Part shown: positions 11,231 to 25,261 of the stretch, in pieces | Numbering within the stretch: position 1 is the first letter of the stretch | How the letters are laid out: the number at the start of each line of letters is the position of its first letter | Origin: Oopsacas minuta | Lineage: Eukaryota > Porifera > Hexactinellida > Lyssacinosida > Leucopsacidae | Length of the DNA: 64,000 nt | Direction of reading: 5' to 3' | Assembly: GCA_024704765.1 (NCBI GenBank) | Contig: JAKMXF010000111.1 | Location: 359,113 to 423,112 of the forward strand | Program-made: the position numbers and the translations under genes | Notes under the pieces: generated by a model | What the model saw: only the letters and a program-made list of their open reading frames with translations | What the model was told of the DNA's origin: nothing | Databases searched by the model: none

Positions 11231-14200
11231 TTATATGTTTTCATAAATTTTAATAGCATTCTTGTCGCTTGTCTGTTTTGGAATAACATCATTGCCATAA
11301 ATATTTGATATTTTTATATCTGCATCTGAAGTGTTCAATGATTTCTCATTTGTTCCCAAACACACAGGATTTGATTTTCCGTGAAGTTCTACATTCTCTG
11401 TTCGATTATTAATGGCGTGAGTAGGTATACTTCTCTTTTTGCATAAGAAGATGAAAATTGATACTAGAATGCATGTGCCAATGAGGATAACCATGAACAG
11501 CAAGATAATTATTGCAATGAGTAAAACAGTAAAGGTTGGAGCTGGCGTTGATACTATTGTTGTAAAATGTGTTGTAGGATTTGTTGTAGGATTTGTTGTA
11601 GGATTTGTTATAGGATTTGTTATAGAATTTGTTATAGAATTTGTTATAGGATTTGTTATAGGATTTGTTGTAGGATTTGTTATAGGATTTGTTATAGGAT
11701 TTGTTGTAGGATTTGTTATAGGATTTGTCGTAATTGTTAATGTTCGAATAGATATATGAGCAGTTGTGTAAGTTACGCCAGAACCAGTCAGTCGTATCAG
11801 GGAGAAATTTCCACTATTTGTACTAGTTAATTCGGGGATAATATATGTAGATGTAATTATTGTATCTTTTTGGTTTGAAATCATCCATAAACATTCAGGT
11901 AGACTGCAGGTGAATGTAATATCTTTTGTGCCAAGAAGTATACTGATCACTTTTGGAGATGGAAACATTGGATTAGTTATATCACTGAATGATTCGTTAT
12001 ATCCTTCATAGCTGACTGTTATTGTAGTAGTGTCTAATAATGTAGGGGTATTCGGTATATACTAGAATTTTCACATTGATAATATTATTTATGGCAAATT
12101 ACCTTTGATAGCTAGTTGTAGGCTCCCTAATAATGTAACAGGTCTCATCCCAAATATACAACTGAACACATAGACACCTGTTCCTACATTAGAGAATACT
12201 GTACTCAAAAGAACAGGGTTAGGATACTCAATACTGTAGGTTATATTTTCAGCATCTTTGACTATATCTGTTATCCAACGTATCATACTGCCAGGAATAA
12301 TACTATTATTATTATTTGAATAGTAGATCTTTGAGGCAGGAGAAATCACTGAATACTCAACTTGTAATTGACTATCAAAGTTAGATATAACTACAATGGA
12401 TAAATGCGTATTTTGAGTTGATCACATTATACAATTATACAAATCAATTCCTACCTGTAATTGAATCAATATTGATCTGTATAGCACAGACTTCTTGTCC
12501 ATTCCAGTTAGTTACATACAACTTATACAAACCAACATTTTGTAATGTAACAATATTTGGAATTGTTAGAGTAGAGAGTGAATAGTTTCCATCTGGATGT
12601 ATCCATTTCCCCTCAATGTTACTTGTTATAGAAACATCTTTGACACCAATAGGGATTTCTAGATTATTAATGGCGGGGTACACTGCTGAAATATGTTCAA
12701 CAATAATGTCACCATACAGAACGATTATTTGTGGAACTAGAAACAAATAGGAAATGATGAGTGAGGAATAATATACAGTGACATGAGTACCTTTAATACG
12801 AATAATATTTGTGGAAATTTTAACTCCATTTCGTGAGCAGCTCATGCTCAAGTTAGTTGTTGAAGAATTATCCATCAAACTGTATATATTGATAGGATTG
12901 AGTAGAGTAGCTACATCCTGTACAAACCAGCCAAACAGAGACAAACTGCCACCATCCATAGGATCACATAATAGTAATACATCCTGTCTGTCTACTCCTA
13001 CAATATAGTTGTATGTAGCACCTGATATAGCAACTAGATGGGAGATTATAATGATACAGTAGATAATGGATATAGTGGTAATGTCAGAGGCACTGAATTT
13101 TCTACAAAATTATCACTATATCCATTATAATTATCCATAGTACAACTAAATATGGAAATGATAAAGATAAATCTCTTACCTGTTGTCAAAGAGAGATCAT
13201 ACAAACCAATTGTATGAGATAATGCAGCAGTTAATTGACACTGATAATATCCTTGTTTTGAGATATTAATTGCTAACCAACTGAATCCAGATTCTGTGTT
13301 GCTATGAGTTGCTATCAATTCTTCGCTGTTTGTAAATTCTGCGTTTGCAGAAAATCTCCAGATTACTACACCACTCAATCCACCACAAACTAATGTAATA
13401 GATTCGTGTAAGAACGTGTTGCCATTCAATATTCGAAAGTCCAATCCTTCATTCGTAAGTTCTCCGAATATACCAACTAAAAGAAACCATTTAAACCTCT
13501 TAACCAAATAACTATTAATACATTACATTAGCTGACCTGTTGTTACAGTACTGTTTGATGGTCTTCTACAGATGAATGTATTTCTTATCATTTCACAGCT
13601 TACCGTCTTCCAACTTCCTTGTCCAGCTTTGATTATTTCAACACAATCTTCATCCCCAGCAGATGGTACACCTCCTGTCCAGTTTGTATGACTATATACT
13701 GAACCATCAATCCAGGAATAAGTTCCATCACCATCTCTATCATTCAATCCTATCCAGCAATTACTCACTGTATCAGGGATAATAGTGTATAAGTAATTAT
13801 TCTCTCTCTCTGTAGTAATACTAGTCAAGTCACCACCCCATATAGCACAACTAGATTGAGCATCTAACCAGTTGATTCCATCACTCACTTCAAATACTCG
13901 ATAGCATGAACCTTCATAGATCAGATCACATCCTTTTGAATTACCTATATATATTATGGAACGGGAGGAAATATATTGAGATTCAAATTCGTCGTTTCAT
14001 TTGACACCAATTGATATATAGTATTCATTTTATATTCATTCTCTTCATAGATCTATAAAATTTACAGCTCACAATTACAGTGGAACCTCGCTTAACGGCC
14101 ACTCCAGAATTCCGGCCACTCCAGAATTCCGGCCACTCCGCTATTCCGAATTACGGCCATACTTTTAGAACGAAACCCTATTTTAACTTCAGAATTACGG

Positions 14201-17200
14201 CTAATCTTAACAATAGGAATCACTATTGGATGTTTGAAAACGAAAACAATTTCTGGACAATTAAATAACAATACATTGGAGTGTATACATATAAATGCAA
14301 AGCAGATTAATGAGACAGTAATTCATACATTATTAATGGCATCGAGCAATCGCAATGAGCTGGATCTCAAACGGAAAGTGGGGTTAATTCATAATTCTTC
14401 TGGACAATCGCATCGGCAATTGACAAGTAAGATTCAACATAGGAAAAACCCAAGTATCTTCCATGCTAAAACGAAAACAGAGTATTTGGCCGATTATGAG
14501 ACAGAAAGCGCCATTGCTATTCCAACGAATTTAATGTACTTGACACTACTATGTGGGATTGGTTTCAATCTGCTCGTCCAAAAAACATAACCCTCTTCGG
14601 GCCCTTAATAGAATATGATTTCTTTCAAAAATTTTCACAATTATGGCCACTTTTCTCGGTCCCGAGGGTGACCGTTTTTCCGGGGTTCCACTGTAGTTAT
14701 TTTTCTGGCGCCTTAAGTAAATTAGGATAATCTGCACATTTTTTGCACGAAAAATCTATTTGATAGTTAGTAATATATGAGTGGTTAAAATACTTAGTTT
14801 CTATGTTTTTCATTTACATATCATGACTTTCAAAGAACTCGACAACAATCGTTTCGTTTGTATACATTCGATAGCCTGAGTCCTTGGCCAGTAAACAGAA
14901 TATTAAATAACTAATAGCTATTTCATACGAAAGAAACACGAAACATTTGATAGGAGATATTTTCAACAATTTGCATATTCAGTATTGTTTTCATGGAAAA
15001 ATAGTGTAAATATCAGGCTTCTGATAATTTGAAACAATTACCTGGTTTATTGCAGAAATAACAATTTCTATTATCTGTACAATGCGGATTAGCCCATCCA
15101 TCTGATAATATCGCTCCTGTTGGCCTATATCTGTGTCTACCACAGTTCCAATCATCAGCTGCTACAGGATATGACTGTCCAAATGTGCCGAAGTTCCTAT
15201 AAGTACTGCTACTACCATCTACCCATACAAATGCATTAGCATCAGTTCCAGCATCATTTTCTATATCATTTAGACCAATCCAACATGCAAAATAATTATC
15301 TATATCTGTACTGCTATAGAACAGTAAGCTATCTTCTATTGCTGAGTTGATTGTAACAAGATTTCCTCCCCAGTTCAGGCAAGCAAGTTGACTAGTAAAC
15401 CATGTTGTGCCAGTGCTAGTGAAGAACCCAATTGCTGAATCATCGTATGTTAATTCAATATCAGGAGTTCCTAAAATAACTCTTATAATCAAAATTCGAT
15501 TACTTTTCGATTTGATAGAATTTAGAAGTCATTTACTGATTGTATTATATATGACAAATAACATACCAGTCACTGTAGTTGAAGATGTCAGATTAATCTG
15601 AATGATACATACTTCAACATTATCCCAGTTGTTAGTATAGAAATTGTATATTCCATTGTTTTGTGATGAAAAATTTGGAATAGTTAAAGTAGATCCTGGA
15701 AAATTCGTATCATCTGGAAGAGTCCAACTACCATCAATATTGATTGACAGGATAACATCTTTTACTGCTGAAGGAACTGCTAACGTATTCACATCTGGAT
15801 AGAGTAGTGAAAAGCTTCCAGCTAGTACAACACCGTAACTTATTGTTAACAAGGGAGCTACAAACAATATGAATCGATAATTGTAATCAAAAGAATATTT
15901 CATTCAATATACAAGATGTACCTATTACGCTGATAGTATTTGTTGAAAATACAGAGACACCTCTCCTGCAGGTAAATTCGGTAGAAGTCTCTGGTAAACT
16001 TGCTCTTGAATTATATATATTGATAGGATTAAAGAAGTCTCCGCCACCTGATAGTGTCCATCTCATCATACTCAGACTACCATTGTCCATTGGATCACAC
16101 AACAGTAATACATCCTCTCTGTCAATTCCAACTATATATTGATATGAAGCTCCTGCTGCAACTAAATAGAAGAATTTGAGTTCAATGAATTCGTAAGTGG
16201 GATAATATAAAAAATATCAGAATAATATACTCACCAGTTGTTAAAGATGTATTATACAAACCAATAGTGTATGTCAATGAATCGGCTTGGCACTGATAAT
16301 ATCCTTGTTTATTAATATCAACTGTTAGCCAACTCAATCCATTTTCTGCTTTACTATATGTTGCTGTAAGGACTTCACTATCTGATAGATCTGAGTTCTC
16401 TGAAAAATTCCAAAAGATAACATTACTCTCTTCTCCTCCACAAGCTAATGTACGTGAAGTGAACAAGAAAGTATTTGAATTAACCAATTTGAAGTCAAAT
16501 CTTTCGTTAGTGAGATCTCCAAATCTACCAACTGAGAGTAGATAATATTAATATGAAACATTCCTAGAATATATGTATATCCGTAGTATATAATTACAAA
16601 CCTATTGTTACAGTACTAGTTGATGCTCTTTTGCATACAAAAGTGTTTAGATTATCCTCACAGTTCACACTCTGCCAACTAACATCTCCATCTGTGTTAA
16701 TTTCAATACAAGTACCATCATTAGTGGGGGGATTTGTCCAGTTCGCATAGCTAAATGTTGTACCATCAGTCCAGGTATAAGTACCCTCTTGCCTCCGATC
16801 ATTCAATCCTATCCAATAATTATTACTCATTATGATAGTGTGTAAGTAATTATTCTCTCTCTCTGTAGTAATACTAGTCAAGTCACCACCCCATACAGCA
16901 CAACTAGATTGAGCATCTAACCAGTTGATTCCATCATTCACTTCAAATACTCGATAGCAAAATCCATTATAGATCAGATCACATACACTGGGTGTTACTA
17001 TAGGTACACAAAACACAATTATTGCTCTAATTCTATATACAAATGTTAGATACAAGAGAGAAAGTTACTCTCGGGTACGCAATATATTCTTATCAGGGGC
17101 GTCAGGTTGACCAAAATAATGGAGGGGCCGTTGTACTCACTACTCATTTTACCTTTAACTACACAAATTTTAATGAATTGTAAAATGAATTTTCTATCGA

Positions 17201-20200
17201 ATTTAATGACTTTGTTAACAAATATGACTTTTATAATGGAGAAATTCAGAATATAACATATTTAGAATATCCTTTAATGTATTTCTGAATTGATTAATTC
17301 AAATTTCGTAATTGCTCGATAAGGAATCTATAGTTGTGGTATTTCGTAATTAAACAATAATAAGAGCTTCTAGACTCTACGGTGTGAATAATACAAACAT
17401 TATTAAATCCCGTCAATAACTAGTTGCTCATATTACATTCATTACAAATCCATAAATTTGCATTTTTTATCGGCTAGAAGTATTAAGTATTACAATCATG
17501 TAATACATATTTATTTGCTGTACATTGAGAAAACTAGGAAATTGGAATATTAGAATCTCTTCCAAGTGAGCATAAATTTCAAAGAAACTGGGGGAGCGAT
17601 CCCCCGGAACCTGACACCCCTGTCCTTATACCGTACATATTGCTATAAAAGGTCTCATTATACTTGTATTTACATAAAACATACAAATATTGTGTTACCT
17701 GTTTTTGTGCAGAAGTGACATTCCTTAGGAGTATTACAAACATGATTAATCCATCCATTTGATATAGGGCCAGTACCTCCTGGTTTATATCTGAAACGAA
17801 CACAATCATAATTAGCTGCATCTACAGGGTATGTATTTCCTAATGTTCCGAAGTTCCTATATGTACTTGTGTTGCCATCTACCCACACAAATGCACTACC
17901 ATCAGTACCAGCATCTACAAGTATATCATTCAGACCAATATAGCATCTAAAGTTTATTTGTATATCTGTTATACTATAATATAATAAATCATCTTCTACT
18001 TCTGACTTGATTGTAGCAAGATTTCCTCCCCATAAGATACAGCTGAGTTGTGCAGTTAGCCAGTCTATAGAAGGTGAATTGGTGAAATATCCAAATGTTG
18101 TTCCATCAAATGTAAATTCTTCTTCTGGATCCATAACTAAGATAGATTATGTATTTGTATAAATATCGCTACTTTCTGAGGTAAGTGTATTCAGCGTGTA
18201 TATATTCAAGAGCCTTTTCATGTATGTTAATTTTGCAATATAATTCATAGAATATTTGTTTAAATAATATTTTACCTGTAAGAGCAGGTGATGATGTAAT
18301 GTTAATCTGCATAGCAATCACCTCTTCTTGATCCCAGTTGTCATCAGTATAGAATGTATATATTCCTTCATCAGCTTGTATGAATTCTGAGATAACTAAA
18401 GTGGAACTTGTAGTATCCACACCTTCTGGATCAGTCCATTTTCCTTCTAGGTTAATGGTGAGAGAAACATTTTTTGTTTCTAATGCGACATCAATCACAT
18501 TAATTGATGGATATGTTAATGAGAAGCTTTCAACCAGAAACTGACCGTAGTGAACGGACATTTCGGGAACTAAAGCAACAGTTTGTATATATAAGGATAG
18601 CTTTTATTGAAATGATATGAAACTAACCTGTAATTGAAAGATTGATAGTAACGATGGTAGTGCCATCTCTCATACAGCTAAATTCTGTAGACTCTGTTGG
18701 TAATGTAGCACTCTCAGAATTTACGTGAATTGGGTTATTGTACGTACTATCCCACATAATTGTACTCAAACTACCAATCTCAGTAGGATTACACAACAGT
18801 AATACAGTGTCTCTGTCTACCCCTACTATATACATGTATGTTTGTCCTTCAACCGCAACTAGATAGATAAGCTAGTCTTATCAAAACTGTAAAATATATT
18901 AAAATATATTAAAGTGATCTACTTACCTGTTGTTAAGGATGGATCATACAATCCAATCGTATAAGTTTCTGAATTGGCCTCGCACTGATAATATCCTTGT
19001 TTGGTAATATCAACTGCTAACCAGCTCCATCCAGCTTCCATATTCTCATAGGTTGGTGTTTCTGGTTGACTAGAGGATAGATCTGAATTCTCTGAAAATA
19101 TCCATGTAATGGCTATATTCTCTTCTCCTCCATAAGCTAATGTATTTGAATTGAAGAAAAAATTGTTATCACCAAGTGTTACAAAGTCTAATCTTCCATT
19201 AGTAAGTTGTCCAAATCCTCCAACTAAAACATGTACATATACTATATCAAATTACTTGTGTTTATAGTACAAATAATATATACTGACCTGTTGTTACAGA
19301 TGAAGATCTTTTACAAAGAAAAGCATTTCTCATTGTTTCACAATCCACAGTCCCCCAACTACCCTCTCCAGCTCTTATTATGTCAACACAATCTTCATTA
19401 CTAATAGATGGTTCACTTCCTGTCCAGTTTGTATGACTATATACTAAACCATCAGTCCAGGTATATGTCCCCTCTACACTCCTATCATTCAATCCTATCC
19501 AACAATTACTCACTGTATCAGGGATAATACTGTATAAGTAATTATTCTCTCTCTCTGTTGTGATACTAGTCAAGTCACCACCCCATACAGCACAACTAGA
19601 TTGAGCATCTAACCAGTTGATTCCAGTACTTACTTCAAATACTCCGTAGCAAGATCCATTATAGATCAGATCACATCCTCCTGAGTTACCTATCAAATTC
19701 TGTAACTAAAACTTGAATACAAGTATTTACAACTGATCAATTGGTAGGAATTTAATGAATTTCATTATCGTTTTCACTGTGTTTTCCTTCTTTTATGTAT
19801 TGCTTTAAAGTTTTGGGTCTTATATTTTCCTATAATCAGTTACCTGGTTTGTTGCAGAAGTAACAAGGTCTTGTAAGGGCACAAGGTCTATTAATCCAAC
19901 CTGTTGATAATACACCTCCGACTTGGTATCTGAATCTAACACAGTTATCATCAGCATCTCCTGAGGGACTTGCGAGTCCAAGATTTGGATCGAAGTTCCT
20001 ATAAGTACTGTTACTATCATCTACCCATACAAATGCACTGGCATCAGTACCAGCTTCATTCTCCATATCATTCAGACCAATGTAACATGAAACATAGTCT
20101 ATAACAGGATCTGGTGCACTATAAAACAATAAGCTATCTTCTACTGCTGACTTAATTGTTGCGAGATTTCCTCCCCAATTATTACATTCTACTTCAGCAT

Positions 20201-22674
20201 CTGGCCAATTTATTGGGCTCTCTATGAAGTATCCAAAGATTGTATCGTCATATATTAGAGAAATATTTGGAGTTGTTGCTTGAGCTAAAGAGACAGATTT
20301 AGTACAGTAGTTTGAAATTGATCAACAGTTTGAGATATGTACTTGCCAATTTCCTGATTTTTGCGGGACATCTCCCTATTTTCTCTAATCAGGTTGGCAA
20401 ATACTCGTACAGATATATCCATAGCCTACTAAATATAAGGCCTAACAGTAAAAGTACAAGTGATGCAGTTTTAGCTGCAAGAATTTATATACATGGTTTC
20501 TTTATTGCAGAAATGCATTTCTGCCTGAATAAATGTATTACATTTTTGTAGGACATCAAATTTTACACCAATAAATGCTAAAAATTTCAGGAATGCATCT
20601 ATATATGGGTCTAGCAAGTATATATTTAGAAAATATGTCATTCTTTGATGCCTCGTAGAACGTGAAATATTGCATTTAACAACTCAGAGTGAATAAATGA
20701 TATAATCTATATACTTTATACAAAATGTCAAAAATTTGTCATTTAAAGTTGGCTCATTATTAAGTTACGGTAGGGACCATGGATGAAGAATTTTTATGAT
20801 CATTTAATGATGACTCGAGAATCATTAAAATTATGATGAAATCAGAATAGTCAATAGATACTATTAACCCGACTTCCATACCCTTGTAATACATTTTGAT
20901 ATGATATGTCGCAGCAATGTGACTATGCCCATATATGGTCATTTTAAAGATCCTCAATACTCATGAATTATTTCATATCAAAATGTATTACAAGGGTATG
21001 GGAAGTCGGGTTAGTATCTATTGACTCTTCTGATTTGATCATAATTTTAATGATCCTCGAGTGATAATTAAGTATTCCTAATAATATGTCATCCATGGTC
21101 TCTACCGTAACTTAATAATGAACCAACTTTAAACGACAATTTTTGATATTTTGTATAAAGTATCCTTAGATTATATCATTTATTCACTTTGAGTTGTTAA
21201 ATACAATATTTCACGTTCTACGAGGCATCAAAGAATGACATATTTGACTAAATATATGCTTACTAAACACATATGTTGACACATTCCTGAAATTTTTTTA
21301 GCATTTATTAGTGTGATATTTGATGTCCTACAAATTTGTAATACATTTATTCAGGCAAAAATGTATTTTTCTGCAATAAATAAAGATGTCCATAAATTCT
21401 TTAGGCTAATACTACATCCGTGGTACCAAAATTTCTAGTTACGGTTAGGCCTCATGTTTAGTAGGCTATGATATATCATATATGTTTTTTTGGCATCTGC
21501 ATTTCCGGGACTGTCACGGCCCGTAAATTAGGCACGTCCACTACTGAACGTATTCATTATCTATATTATTTAAATTTAATTATTGTTCGTGTGTTTGTTT
21601 GTGTGTCCACTTTGTATTAAAATAATAGGGAAAGTTGATCTGCGTATATAATATAGGGAATAATATATCCTTCTATTGACGATATAGGAAAAGTAAACAA
21701 TTACATTGGGTAATAGAGTATACTGAATCGGGATTTCATACTTTCGAATTAATCATATGCAAATGTATTTATTGTTTTTATGAATATATGGGAATCAAAT
21801 AGTTGAAATGTCGAAATATGCTTAGAGACTTGCTCTCAACAAACATATAGAGGTAACTAAGTATGCTAAATTTCGCCTTTTTAAGTTTCTCATAAGTGAA
21901 TTCTTTGTTGTTATATGGCTATTGTGAAGAATGGTTGAATTGTTAATTTATTAATTCAATTTGCAATAAAATTTATAAACATCGAAAATTCTATGAAAAA
22001 TCTAGATTTCTGCTCTGTTTATAAGGTAATCTTTCTAGAATACTTCAAAAAATTTAACTTTACAAGTAGAGTAAAAACTTGTGGTGTCTGCAAGTATTAC
22101 ACACTTTAATTGTAGATGTACAAAGAAGAAATTGTATGGAATTCTGAAAACCTTCATCAAGAAATTTCTCTGAAAAGTATCAAGCCGTCGTGTGAAATAC
22201 TAATGATGATGAATCGATTTTATCTACTATATTATCATAGTATGATCTAATCAATCTAAATATTACCCATCTAGTAGCGTAAGAAGCTTGTCTTTACAAT
22301 AATCATGGATAAATATCATAATATGATAATGCAATTCAAAGGTTCTAAAATAAACAATAATGGAGTGTGCATTAGTTAATTCCTGACACCTAACACATAT
22401 TTAGTTTATCGATAATTTAACAAGGTGTAGAAGTGTGTATTAGCTATTGCAAGGTGATAGATCGAATGCTTGCTAGGTCGAGGCGAGTTTCGCACCCGAT
22501 CGATCGGATTCGGTTATGGAAAATGGTGACAGGTTCCATCTTCCATGACTTCCATCTCTGGTCTAGAATGCATTTGTAGTACATACCTGATTTAGTCAGA
22601 ATTATTGTAGCAATTATCACAAATAATAATACAACTTTACAATAGAATTCCATTATTTCAGAATTCCTCAACAT
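11231..22674 (-). CDS. gene A: modular C-type lectin/Ig receptor, short YxN tail
   Basis: Predicted type I membrane receptor of about 2,054 aa in 18 exons: 22587-22674, 19844-20284, 19288-19689, 18927-19223, 18628-18858, 18276-18569, 17699-18136, 16602-16997, 16235-16531, 15922-16161, 15567-15857, 15042-15470, 13537-13944, 13180-13476, 12791-13033, 12455-12736, 12103-12390, 11231-12033. I placed each junction at GT-AG sites that keep frame; all are phase 1 and the sum is a whole number of codons. Order: signal peptide, three cassettes of lectin-A/lectin-B/Ig1/Ig2/Ig3, one Ig-like exon, then a last exon with Ig-like domain, Thr/Pro stalk, one transmembrane helix and a roughly 70-residue tail. 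The tail ends IYENI and also has IYGND, both YxN (Grb2-type SH2-binding pattern). A downstream ATG at 22653 is an alternative start. No lesions were seen. Ligand unknown; self/non-self or microbial recognition is an inference. Confidence 0.85.
11573..11728 (-). repeat. 12-bp coding repeat, Thr-Asn-Pro stalk
   Basis: Thirteen units of four residues (TNPI, TNPT or TNSI) are encoded by a 12-bp tandem repeat between the membrane-proximal Ig-like domain and the transmembrane helix. Thr-rich stalks of this kind are usually O-glycosylated and extended. Gene B has a single TNPT at the same place. The hydrophobic plus-strand frame over the repeat is its mirror. Confidence 0.9.
12455..15470 (-). other. 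gene A cassette 3
   Basis: Lectin-A 15042-15470, lectin-B 13537-13944 (loop WTGGVPSAGDEDC), Ig1 13180-13476 (TLVCGG, GYYQC), Ig2 12791-13033, Ig3 12455-12736. The intron between the two lectin exons is enlarged by the Tigger-type element at 14078-14693. Confidence 0.85.
14078..14693 (+). mobile_element. Tigger/pogo-type DNA transposon, deleted
   Basis: Ends are CAGTGGAACCTCGCTTAACG and the inverted CCGGGGTTCCACTG, flanked by TA on both sides (14076-14077, 14694-14695), as expected for pogo/Tigger insertion. The 118-codon frame 14234-14590 contains ELDLKRKVGLIHNSSGQSHR, which fits the CENP-B/pogo N-terminal helix-turn-helix. The DDE domain is missing. It sits inside a gene A intron. Confidence 0.8.
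15567..18136 (-). other. gene A cassette 2
   Basis: Lectin-A 17699-18136, lectin-B 16602-16997, Ig1 16235-16531, Ig2 15922-16161, Ig3 15567-15857. This lectin-B is the most divergent of the six in genes A and B: LHTIIMSNNYWIGLNDRR and a loop reading NWTNPPTNDGTC in place of NWTGxxP. Ig1 keeps both disulfide cysteines (TLACGG and GYYQC). Confidence 0.85.
18276..20284 (-). other. gene A cassette 1 (lectin-A, lectin-B, Ig1, Ig2, Ig3)
   Basis: Lectin-A (19844-20284) has WGGNLATIKS, CYIGLNDM, FVWVD, NSTYRNF and a C-x-x-C near the end (CYFCNK). Lectin-B (19288-19689) has the classic fold: CDLIYNGSCYGVFE, WLDAQSSC, WGGDLTSI, CWIGLNDR, NWTGSEPS, DCVDI, GSWGTVDC and FLCKR. Its EPS replaces the EPN calcium/sugar motif. 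Ig1 (18927-19223) has TLAYGG in place of TLACGG but keeps GYYQC. Ig2 is 18628-18858 and Ig3 is 18276-18569. Confidence 0.85.
20412..21476. mobile_element. foldback (palindromic) element 1
   Basis: Two arms of roughly 500 bp are inverted copies, with the centre near 20945. The outer ends read catagcctactaaatataag and, inverted, cttagtaggctatg-like; inner blocks such as cgtagaacgtgaaatattg and ttccatacccttgtaatac recur in reverse on the right arm. No open frame is supported. It lies in intron 1 of gene A, and its inner part is shared with the element at 40972-42012. Confidence 0.8.
22587..22674 (-). CDS. gene A exon 1: signal peptide
   Basis: The exon encodes MEFYCKVVLLFVIIATIIL preceded by a possible seven-residue extension and ends at a GTATGT donor in phase 1. 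The same FY-x-x-VVLLF pattern opens gene B, which supports homology and the start choice. Intron 1 is the longest of the gene (2.3 kb) and holds a foldback element. Confidence 0.75.
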
Positions 22675-24150
22675 TTTAGATTTTTGTTGATTGATTCATT
22701 CAATAACTTTCATTATATAATAATGCAAGCATTACAGAGGATAATTTACTGTATTAGTTAGAAATATAATACATCCTTTATGATTTCTAATAATGAAAAA
22801 TATTTTAGTATATGAATAATGTACTGCATTATTTCAGAGTCTGTGCATTAGATTTCCTGGAAGTACAGAAGTCCTGTAAGGTACACACACACAAACACCA
22901 TTTATGGTAACATGCCTAAAGTTATATGACTCACACAAGTGAATATTTTCCCTTAGATCTCTGAACACGCGTCAGAGTCTCATTACACGTCGGCGGCTGG
23001 AAGATGAAAGAAAGTGTACACCAAAATTCATATAACAGTATGATTCATGAATTCTTTGATTGAAAATATGGTCGAAGTTAAGTATATATAATTTCACTGT
23101 TGGAAGACATAGGACTTCAGCCGTGATCGGTTTTAGCGAGTAATTGTTTTTAAAGTGAAAGAGCATCAACCTCTCAGTTTGGTGGAAATTTGTTCCCAAA
23201 TGAAATATATACATAAGTCTCACTTATAGCTAATTTATTCGATAAAATTCGAAAAAGTTTCGTTAACATTCAACGTGTTTGCAACCGAATAGTTCAATAT
23301 TTGGTTACCAACCGAATATCAGTATTCGGTTAAGCAACTATTCATCAATACTGATATTCAGTTCGATCGGTTTCAACTTTGAAATTCACCCATTTTTACA
23401 ATTTAGAAACAAAGATTAGTAGCAATAGATTAGAAGAAAATCGAATCTATGAATTAGCCCAGTTTCAGTGACTAATATCAACAATACATGTAATTTCGCA
23501 TTTTCAAGTTTCTTATATGTAATTTTATTGTTGCTTTTATGAATATAAAGTAAATATATTAGTAAAATCTCAAAATATACATAGATACTTACCCCAAACG
23601 GCTATAAAGGGGGTAAATTCTTGCATGTAACTCCACCAATTCTAGAAGAGCACTAGAAGTACCTATTGTTTACTATCAAATATTGAACATCTAAGAACAA
23701 TAGAATTATTACCGATGACATAGTGATATAAAATGAATATTTTTCATTTACTTTCAGCAAAAAACCTATACCAATATTAAAATTCTAGAAGATTACGCAG
23801 GTGTAGAATATTTTCTCTTTCGAAATCTGTGAAAATTTTGGCACCTTGCCTTTCATAATTTTTGCTAGATGCCAGACTAAATTTTGGCCAGTGTGAAATA
23901 GTGGCACTTGGTGTCCGATTGATTAGCAAAGGGGATGGGGGGTACACCCGACGAATATCTTCAATAGTTCTCAAACCATATGTCAGCTTAATTCTATCTA
24001 GTTTTGGCTACAGGGCTTTCAAGGAGAATAATATATAGACAACCATTTCAAACTGGGCCACTATACTAAAGTATAGTCGGAACAGTAATAATCTATGCTC
24101 TATATTCTCACTAATCAGAAAGGTCCGAAAGGTTATACAATTTTGGAAAA
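22675..24150. other. upstream region of gene A, no gene recognised
   Basis: Between the gene A start and the right duplication arm I see only short AT-rich frames. The promoters of gene A (minus) and NHL copy 2 (plus) must lie in 22.7-25.26 kb, in divergent arrangement. No clear TATA box or other element can be assigned. Confidence 0.4.
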
Positions 24151-25261
24151 TGATAAAAAATATTCACAAATAACAAATTGTCTCTAATTCTACTGTGGAT
24201 TAATACAATTACTGTGTTACATATGTTGGACACAATTGCATTGTATGAACAACTTTCGAAAGAATTGCTCCAAGATTCTATAGTATTGTTTCCTGTGCGT
24301 TTGATTTCGCTAATCCGAACGAATTATATTCTAATCAGAACAGTGCTGTTCGTATTAGCGAGGATGTACCTTACTAAAACGCAATCTATCTGTATGTATA
24401 TCAAATCAATATTTTTCAATCTCTATTGTGTTTTTGTTTGTCTGTTTGTTTGCTTGTCCGTTGTCAAGGAAATATTTACGGTATGCAATTTTGAAATTGT
24501 AACTATGTATTTATCATGTTTATCCAAGACTCTTTCCAAGACTTTCTCTCAGAAAAACTGATAACTTACCGTCCGTTGTCAAAATGTATGAAAGTCATAA
24601 TTGAACCGACCAAGACAAGGGAAGAGTTGAAAACTTTTAGATAATTTTGTGAAAGATTTTTCTCTCACAAAAGAGAAGAGAGAAGATCTTCTTCACCAAT
24701 TTTCAGTTGTCTACCCAGAGATTTACTCGCAGAACTTATCTCCAATTGCTTTTGAGTAAACTCGTTTGTAACTACAAGTTTAGTTGATTACTAACTCTTT
24801 GAACTTTATTGTTTTTGTTTTCTTCAGCAGAAATATTCCAAACTCATCATACTAAACTAAAATGAACTGACAATAGCTCTTATCAGTTTATACCGGAGCC
24901 AGTCAACTAGTATCTATTTTACAATCGATATTGTCTTAAGAGTGTTTCTTATTGTTTGTGGACCCAGTCATTTCTTGTATTAGTTATACACCAGCTCTAG
25001 CTGGTGACCAGAGGATTTTAAGCTCCCCGATTTAGAGTTGATATGATGTACGAGTTGATGTTAGGTAGTTGTTTGGCAATTGTTTATACCATAAATCTTT
25101 AAATTGGTAAAATCAGATATCTGAAAGCTCTTCTATAATTAGAGAAATGTAATTCTATCTAATAACAATTGTCTGCCTATTTAGATTATCAAATAATACA
25201 CTCTTTATTTGTTTAATTGTATATTATTTCTAGTTAAAATTCGACGTTTGAGTCAAGAGTT

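Noticed and set aside
11439-11759. Plus-strand 106-aa frame rich in VGFVIGF, resembling a membrane protein
   Set aside because: It is the mirror of the 12-bp Thr-Asn-Pro repeat in the last exon of gene A.
20760-20957. Short frames within the palindromic elements (also 41286-41471 and 20312-20551)
   Set aside because: They lie in inverted arms, have no motif, and are not conserved between the two elements.
24178-24561. 127-aa plus-strand frame, partly repeated at 7831-8189
   Set aside because: Both copies are within the inverted duplication and contain a MITE-like hairpin and a TTTG-rich run. The composition looks non-coding and the frames differ in length.
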